From an uncultured Bacilli bacterium (GTDB taxonomy: Bacteria; Bacillota_I; Bacilli_A; RF39; UBA660), in assembly GCA_947595415.1 (NCBI GenBank), contig CANQER010000025.1, forward strand, positions 1-11,508: a stretch of DNA of 11,508 nucleotides, given 5' to 3'. The notes under the pieces were generated by a model, which worked only from the letters and a program-made list of their open reading frames with translations, had not been told where the DNA came from and did not search any database. The translations under genes were made by a program, and so were the position numbers. Shown piece by piece: positions 7,759-11,508 of this stretch. Numbering within the stretch: the stretch's first letter is position 1; every line of letters starts with the position of its first letter.

Positions 7759-7935
7759 CTATTTACAATCATTCATTTTAGAAGAACTATTTTGTACTTC
7801 ATTTGAATTTTGATTAGCAAAACCTAAATCTTTTTTATTAGTAACATTATTATTACTACGAGAACTTATTTGTTTATTTGTTTCGTTAGCAATTCTATTA
7901 CTATTTGATTGTAAATTATTCTTGTTCTTTTTCAT
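7759..7935 (-). CDS. Small Asn-rich protein, candidate gamma-type small acid-soluble spore protein
   Basis: A 58-residue hydrophilic protein with no membrane segment and 16 Asn. I chose the ATG at 7935 because GGGTGAT sits just upstream. The in-frame GTG at 7944 overlaps that ribosome site. It contains a degenerate internal repeat, IANETNKQI (15-23) and FANQNSNEV (39-47), 24 residues apart. The repeat unit resembles the FASETNAQQV repeats of Bacillus SspE, the gamma-type spore protein cleaved by the GPR protease at such sites. Gamma-SASPs serve as amino-acid stores in spores. The neighbouring spoIIM and spoIVB make a spore protein plausible. Against this, the match is short, low-complexity sequence can mimic it, and there is an unusual C-terminal Cys57. 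The function is unproven, but the gene itself looks real. Confidence 0.6.
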   Translation of the reverse strand: MKKNKNNLQSNSNRIANETNKQISSRSNNNVTNKKDLGFANQNSNEVQNSSSKMNDCK

Positions 7936-7944
7936 TTTTATCAC

Positions 7945-8045
7945 CCATTAGTATTATTAACTATTAAATACTAAATATACTTGTTAAAAAAAGGAAAAAT
8001 CATTCTATTTAACATAATATACATTATAGGAAGTTAATAATCATT
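7945..8045. other. Intergenic region, no gene seen
   Basis: AT-rich spacer upstream of the small Asn-rich gene. Read on the minus strand it holds GTATA and, 17 bases on, AATAATA. These loosely resemble forespore sigma factor elements (GnATR and CATnnTA), but with the conserved C missing the match could be chance. I see no tRNA, repeat or additional reading frame. Confidence 0.4.
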
Positions 8046-8089
8046 AAAAAAATCAAGATGATTTTCTTAATTTACTACTGATCTTGATT
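8046..8089 (-). terminator. Terminator of the HTH gene
   Basis: On the minus strand AATCAAGAT (8089-8081) pairs perfectly with ATCTTGATT (8059-8051) and runs into a stretch of T residues (8052-8046). The 21-base loop is long and contains the stop codon, so the ascending arm is part of the coding sequence. The loop length lowers confidence. Confidence 0.5.
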
Positions 8090-8846
8090 GTATTTCTACT
8101 ATTTTAGCTAATACTTCAGAAGCATTTTTTTCGTTTATTTCAGTATATCCTAATTCTTTTAAAGCTTGAACTTTACAAGTATTAAGTTCCATTGTACGAC
8201 TCATTTTTTCTTCCATTTTTTGTTCAATTTGATTAACGAATCGTCTATGAGATTCAGCGATTTTTGATTTTGAAGCTCCTCCACCATTATATAATGTCAT
8301 AGCAGAGAACAATATACTTTCAAAAATAAACTGTTCTTCTTCGTTAAAAGCAAATTCCATTGGTTTGATAAAACCTGTTGCTTTGGCAACATACGCTAAG
8401 ATATATCTAAGTTCAGATGAATTTTCAACTGATTGTAAGAAATGATACAAATATTTATATAAATAATACGAAGTATCATCATCTTCTGCTAATTGTTCAC
8501 GTGCAATATCAATAATAGAATGTAAAATTTCTTTTTTTCTTTTACTTAATCCATTAAAAATAGCATTATTATCGTTTATTTCGCTTTTAATACTGTTGTC
8601 AAATAAATTATTTAATCTAGTTTCTACATTTAATATATAATCAGTTGTTACTTTAATATCGTCTATTTCCTCTACTGTCTTAACACCTAATAAATTAAGT
8701 AATAGAACTTTTTTATCTTTAGGCCATTTATTAATATCATCTAATTCTAAATAGTTGTAAATCATTTGCCTAGAAACACCTAAAAACTTTGCCAATTTAA
8801 CTTTTGATATTCCTAATTCATGCAATAATTCATTTAACCTGTTCAT
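8067..8846 (-). CDS. Helix-turn-helix DNA-binding protein of unknown function
   Basis: A 259-residue cytoplasmic protein with no membrane segment. Residues about 11-33 (LGISKVKLAKFLGVSRQMIYNYL) form a clear XRE/Cro-like helix-turn-helix at the N-terminus, so sequence-specific DNA binding is likely. The remaining 200 residues are predicted mostly helical, with a charged segment KRKKEILHSIIDIA (103-116), a short NGGGASKSK loop (187-195) and a helix rich in Glu, Lys and Met (205-222). I do not recognise that domain. The gene has the strongest ribosome site here (AGGAGGG) and a consensus -35/-10 promoter, so it may be well expressed. It stands alone with its own terminator, and its target genes are not evident. 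A regulator or a nucleoid or spore-related binding protein are both possible. Confidence 0.85.
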   Translation of the reverse strand: MNRLNELLHELGISKVKLAKFLGVSRQMIYNYLELDDINKWPKDKKVLLLNLLGVKTVEEIDDIKVTTDYILNVETRLNNLFDNSIKSEINDNNAIFNGLSKRKKEILHSIIDIAREQLAEDDDTSYYLYKYLYHFLQSVENSSELRYILAYVAKATGFIKPMEFAFNEEEQFIFESILFSAMTLYNGGGASKSKIAESHRRFVNQIEQKMEEKMSRTMELNTCKVQALKELGYTEINEKNASEVLAKIVEIQSRSVVN

Positions 8847-8867
8847 ATCTTTAACCCTCCTATTATC

Positions 8868-8895
8868 ATTTTATCATTTTTTTATCAATTGTCAA
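8868..8895 (-). promoter_or_regulatory. Promoter of the HTH gene with TGATAA repeats
   Basis: On the minus strand TTGACA (8895-8890), a 16-base spacer and TAAAAT (8873-8868) preceded by TG make a consensus -35 with an extended -10. This is the only good -35 in the window. TGATAA occurs three times (8887-8882, 8876-8871, 8868-8863), overlapping the spacer and the -10. It could be an operator for self-control or simple AT-rich chance. Confidence 0.75.
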
Positions 8896-8913
8896 GTGTA
8901 AATAATAAGTAAA

Positions 8914-10014
8914 TTAAAGATACCATAATTTTTTGCCATTTTTTCTTACTTCTTCGATAATTCCCCCTCCTAAACATTCCAAATCTTTGTAAAAAACACA
9001 TGCTTGTCCAGGAGTAACAGCTTTTACTAATTTAGCGTATTTTACTAAAACTTTGTCATCATCTAACCATTCTAAATTTACTTCGACATCTGGTTGACGA
9101 TACCTAAACTTAGCTGTACATTTATCTAGTTTTTCATCACCTAACCAGTTAACATTGGAAACTATACATGAATCAGTAAATAAATACTCACTATCACCAT
9201 AAGAGATATATAAAATGTTTTTAGAAACATCTTTTCCTACTACAAACATTCTATCTTTACTTCCTCCTATGTTTAATCCTTTTCTTTGACCAATTGTGTA
9301 ATACATTAGTCCTATATGAGTACCAACTTTTTCTTTCGTTTTAACATCTAATATATCACCTGGTTGATTAGGTAAATAGTTTTTTAAAAAATTTGTAAAA
9401 TTTCTTTCCCCAATAAAACAGATTCCTGTTGAATCTTTTTTACTAGCTGTTATTAAATCATACTCAGAAGCTATTTTTCTAACTTCATCTTTTTTTAAAT
9501 CCCCTATTGGAAATAAAACTTTTTTAAATTTTTCTTTAGGAACTTGTGATAGAAAATAAGTTTGATCTTTATTATCATCAGTAGCTCTTAAGAGTTTACC
9601 ATCTACAGTTTTAGCATAGTGACCTGTTGCTATAAAATCACAACCCAATTTGAAAGCTTCATCCATAAACATATCAAATTTAATATATTTATTACACATA
9701 ATATCTGGATTAGGAGTACGACCTTTTTTTAATTCATCTAAAAAATAAGTAAAGACATAGTCCCAATATTCTTTTATAAAATCACAACGATATAGTTTAA
9801 TATCAAGTTTCTTACAAACTTCTAAAGCATCGTTGTAGTCTTTTTCTTGAGGACATATATCATCGTTTAAATTAGGGTTACCTAAGTAATCACTATTAAT
9901 AGAAGAATCCCAATTTCGCATAAATAAACCAATTACTTCATAACCTTGTTTTTTTAAAAGAATAGCTGCTACACTACTATCTACTCCTCCACTCATCCCT
10001 AAAACAACTTTCAT
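8914..10014 (-). CDS. mnmA: tRNA-specific 2-thiouridylase MnmA
   Basis: Cytoplasmic enzyme that thiolates U34 in the wobble position of tRNA-Lys, -Glu and -Gln, using ATP and sulfur passed from a cysteine desulfurase. The 366-residue protein has the PP-loop SGGVDSS (8-14), the GRTPNPD motif (98-104) with catalytic Cys107 just after it (IMCNKY), DQTYFLSQV (150-158) and the second catalytic cysteine Cys199 (STGICFIGER). The GQRKGLNIGG block (242-251) leads into the C-terminal beta-barrel domains. The spacing matches the Escherichia coli enzyme (Cys102, Cys199). The start is preceded by GGGAAGTGAT, a near match to the anti-SD complement. The companion desulfurase gene (iscS/nifS type), often adjacent in Firmicutes, is not in this window. 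Confidence 0.97.
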   Translation of the reverse strand: MKVVLGMSGGVDSSVAAILLKKQGYEVIGLFMRNWDSSINSDYLGNPNLNDDICPQEKDYNDALEVCKKLDIKLYRCDFIKEYWDYVFTYFLDELKKGRTPNPDIMCNKYIKFDMFMDEAFKLGCDFIATGHYAKTVDGKLLRATDDNKDQTYFLSQVPKEKFKKVLFPIGDLKKDEVRKIASEYDLITASKKDSTGICFIGERNFTNFLKNYLPNQPGDILDVKTKEKVGTHIGLMYYTIGQRKGLNIGGSKDRMFVVGKDVSKNILYISYGDSEYLFTDSCIVSNVNWLGDEKLDKCTAKFRYRQPDVEVNLEWLDDDKVLVKYAKLVKAVTPGQACVFYKDLECLGGGIIEEVRKNGKKLWYL

Positions 10015-10036
10015 ACTATCACTTCCCTACTACAAT

Positions 10037-10045
10037 ATTTTATCA
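10037..10045 (-). promoter_or_regulatory. Extended -10 promoter of mnmA
   Basis: On the minus strand this reads TGATAAAAT, the same 9-base element found upstream of rarA and the HTH gene. It ends 22 bases before the mnmA ATG, predicting a leader of about 15 bases. No clear -35 is visible. Read-through from spoIIM is also possible, since no GC-containing hairpin separates the two genes. Confidence 0.45.
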
Positions 10046-10068
10046 TATTTTATATAAAAAAACTATTT

Positions 10069-10680
10069 TTAAACAAACATATTAAATAGATAAGGAACGA
10101 TAAATACTTCATATAAAGTTGTTAGTAAAATAACTATTAAATTGATTATTAAAACAACATAATATTTATTCATAATAACTTTAAAATCAATTGTTTTCTT
10201 TTTAAGTAAACTCTTTATTATTTTTAACGATAAACTAATCGAATATACCATTAAAAGTAAAAAAGCCAAAATATTTATTATATAATGGGGAAATATGTAT
10301 ATGAAAGAAAGGAGACATCCTTTTATTTTAAAATTAGTTATAATACTACTTATAGTAAATCCCATAATAAAATATTTACTAAAAAACATAAATATAATTA
10401 TAGGTAAACCTATTACAGAAATACCTAATAACCAAATAATTAATACAAATAAAATATTACTTGTTAAACCTTGTTTTAAAGCACTTATATAGTCTAATTT
10501 ATGGTTATTTATATTACTTACATAAGTATTTAAGTAATCAGTAATTAAAGATTTATCTGATTTTGATAAAATGATTGTAAATAATGATCCTAATATTATT
10601 CCTACGACTATTAAAGTTATTAAAAAAATTAATAGTTTTTTATTGATATGAATATTTAGTTTGTCCACCTTTTTTTTCAT
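10069..10680 (-). CDS. spoIIM: Stage II sporulation protein M
   Basis: SpoIIM is a mother-cell membrane protein that, with SpoIID and SpoIIP, drives engulfment of the forespore by peptidoglycan remodelling. The 203-residue length fits. It has a basic N-terminus, a first membrane segment at about 15-38, an extracytoplasmic loop (about 40-72), then four further hydrophobic segments. The motif LLGISVIGLPI (84-94), the KYFIMGFTISSI stretch and the IFPHYIINI segment (129-137) are characteristic of the family. The start at 10680 has a strong GAGGTGA ribosome site. A sporulation sigma promoter would be expected, but none could be identified with confidence upstream. The closest housekeeping-like -10 is TAATAT at 10705-10700 on the minus strand. 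Sequence conservation is modest, so the adjacency to spoIVB strengthens the call. Confidence 0.88.
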   Translation of the reverse strand: MKKKVDKLNIHINKKLLIFLITLIVVGIILGSLFTIILSKSDKSLITDYLNTYVSNINNHKLDYISALKQGLTSNILFVLIIWLLGISVIGLPIIIFMFFSKYFIMGFTISSIITNFKIKGCLLSFIYIFPHYIINILAFLLLMVYSISLSLKIIKSLLKKKTIDFKVIMNKYYVVLIINLIVILLTTLYEVFIVPYLFNMFV

Positions 10681-10744
10681 AAGTCACCTCTAATAAAATA
10701 TATTAAAATTTTTATATTTTATTCCAAAATTAAAAAAAATATAT

Positions 10745-10750
10745 TATAAT
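10745..10750 (+). promoter_or_regulatory. -10 element of the 28-residue peptide gene
   Basis: A consensus TATAAT lies 19 bases before the ATG at 10770. The -35 region (TTCCAA, 10722-10727) is weak. The 89-base gap upstream of the peptide is shared with the divergent spoIIM gene. Confidence 0.5.
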
Positions 10751-10769
10751 ATTAGTATGAGGTGAAAAC

Positions 10770-10856
10770 ATGAAAAAAAGAGTACGCCAAATAGTTGCGA
10801 TTTTATCTTTATTAGCAATGATCGCAATGACTATATCTGCAGCTATTTTTATTTAA
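10770..10856 (+). CDS. 28-residue single-span membrane peptide
   Basis: An open frame of 28 codons starting MKKRVRQIVAILSLLAMI, with a GAGGTGA ribosome site at ideal spacing and a TATAAT upstream. The arrangement is a basic N-terminus (KKRVR) followed by one hydrophobic helix of about 20 residues to the end, so it probably inserts with its N-terminus inside the cell. It is too short for a cleaved signal peptide with cargo. The layout resembles the small Firmicute membrane peptide Prli42, an anchor for stressosome components, but this is resemblance in design only. It lies on the opposite strand from spoIVB and spoIIM, between them. No toxin-antitoxin RNA partner is evident. The function is unknown. 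Confidence 0.65.
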   Translation: MKKRVRQIVAILSLLAMIAMTISAAIFI

Positions 10857-10858
10857 AA

Positions 10859-10876
10859 AGAGACTTTATAGTCTCT
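10859..10876 (-). terminator. Terminator of spoIVB, shared with the small peptide gene
   Basis: The perfect 7-base stem AGAGACT (10859-10865) and AGTCTCT (10870-10876) has a 4-base loop. On the minus strand it ends in five T residues and overlaps the spoIVB stop codon (TAG, 10877-10875). On the plus strand the tail AATTTT is poorer, so termination of the peptide gene is less certain. Confidence 0.75.
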
Positions 10877-11508
10877 AATTTTCTGCTTCTTCTAACATAT
10901 TTACAATCGAAATCCCATAACCTTTTTTAGGATCATCTACTACTACATGAGTAACAGCCCCAATTATATATTCTCCTTGAATTATAGGACTACCACTCAT
11001 TCCTTGAACTATTCCCCCTGTTTTATTTAATAATTCACTATCTGTAATTTCAAACAACATATTTTTAGTTGTTTTATTTTTATTAATTTTAGTTATGTTA
11101 ATATCGTATTCTTTGATATTTTCATCATTTAAAACTGTCAAAATTTTAGCTTTACCTAACTTTATTTCATCTATATTCGCAATCTTATAAGATTTTTTAT
11201 CTGGTATTTTTCCTTCATAAGTACCAAAAATACCATGTTCTGTGTTTTCTTTTATACTTCCATTTTCTTTATCTGAATAAAAAGTAGCGTTTTTTTCACC
11301 AGGGTTTCCATTTTCACTACGTTTTACATCTGTAACACTAGTTTCAAATATTTTACCATCTTTTATTTCTAATATTTGACCTGTTGTTTTTTCTATTATT
11401 TCATGACCTAATGCCCCAAATGTTTTAGTTTCAGGATCAATAAAAGTAAGAGTACCAATACCTGTAATACTATCTTTTACATATAATCCTGTTTTATAGA
11501 TATTATTA
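10875..11508 (-). CDS. spoIVB: SpoIVB peptidase, S55 family, C-terminal part (5' truncated by window)
   Basis: The reading frame stays open to the window edge, giving the last 210 residues. ATG-like starts inside, such as the TTG at 11141, are not real starts. SpoIVB is a secreted forespore serine peptidase that cleaves SpoIVFA and so triggers pro-sigma-K processing in the mother cell. The fragment is the S55 domain: GLYVKDSITGIGTLTFIDPE (7-26), GALGHEI with catalytic His35, a TDSELLNKTGG block with probable catalytic Asp156, and GMSGSPI with nucleophile Ser171. The end YGISIVNMLEEAEN matches the usual C-terminus. The signal anchor and PDZ domain would lie beyond the window. In Bacillus spo0A follows spoIVB. 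Here a terminator and the oppositely oriented peptide gene follow. Confidence 0.95.
   Translation of the reverse strand, partial: NNIYKTGLYVKDSITGIGTLTFIDPETKTFGALGHEIIEKTTGQILEIKDGKIFETSVTDVKRSENGNPGEKNATFYSDKENGSIKENTEHGIFGTYEGKIPDKKSYKIANIDEIKLGKAKILTVLNDENIKEYDINITKINKNKTTKNMLFEITDSELLNKTGGIVQGMSGSPIIQGEYIIGAVTHVVVDDPKKGYGISIVNMLEEAEN

Noticed and set aside
7936..7944. GTG start at 7944 for the small Asn-rich gene
   Set aside because: This GTG is part of the GGGTGAT ribosome site serving the ATG at 7935.
7975..8045. Possible small RNA in the gap between the Asn-rich gene and the HTH gene
   Set aside because: Only a weak TTGTTA/TCTATT promoter-like pair and a 5-base AT hairpin (ATAAT/ATTAT) are visible, both expected by chance in sequence this AT-rich.
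8067..8846. Defence or toxin-antitoxin regulator
   Set aside because: Despite the Cro-like HTH, there is no partner toxin gene alongside and no nuclease or kinase motif in the C-terminal domain. The neighbours are housekeeping genes.
10295..10492. Plus-strand reading frame of 65 codons inside spoIIM
   Set aside because: Although AGAAAGGAG lies just after its first ATG codons, the frame is fully antisense to conserved spoIIM membrane segments and its product has no recognisable features.

Overview
The window comes from a very AT-rich, compact bacterial genome of the low-GC Gram-positive type (Bacilli or Mollicutes-related Firmicutes). The one TGA stop (aspS) lies in a 4-base ATGA overlap with the next gene, and all visible tryptophans are TGG, so the standard bacterial code is used rather than the Mycoplasma UGA=Trp code. 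Two endospore-formation genes (spoIIM, spoIVB) and a possible gamma-type small acid-soluble spore protein point to a spore-forming lineage. An uncultured gut-type Bacilli lineage with a streamlined genome is my best guess, but that placement is inference.

Layout. Plus strand, 1-2875: end of hisS, then aspS and holA, a tight operon for two aminoacyl-tRNA synthetases and the DNA polymerase III delta subunit. Minus strand, 2878-4089: rarA, convergent with holA across a hairpin. Plus strand, 4165-6929: xerD, deoB and an AlkD-like DNA glycosylase gene, probably one operon ending in a clear terminator. Plus strand, 6969-7727: a ZIP-family metal transporter with its own promoter. Minus strand, 11508-7759: spoIVB (its start is outside the window), spoIIM, mnmA, an unrecognised helix-turn-helix protein, and a 58-residue Asn-rich protein resembling gamma-SASP. 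A 28-residue single-membrane-segment peptide is encoded on the plus strand between spoIVB and spoIIM (10770-10856).

Most of the window is housekeeping: translation (HisRS, AspRS, MnmA), replication and repair (HolA, RarA, AlkD-like), chromosome dimer resolution (XerD) and nucleoside metabolism (DeoB). The xerD-deoB pair is a known Bacillus-type linkage that in Bacillus lies near sporulation genes. The most distinctive features are small or regulatory: the SASP-like protein, the 28-residue peptide, the orphan HTH protein with the only consensus promoter in the window, and a recurring start-region design of an extended -10 element, a predicted leader of roughly 8-15 bases, and a GGTGA-type ribosome binding site. 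I found no CRISPR array, insertion sequence, tRNA, rRNA or obvious defence system. No stretch over 300 bases lacks a gene.
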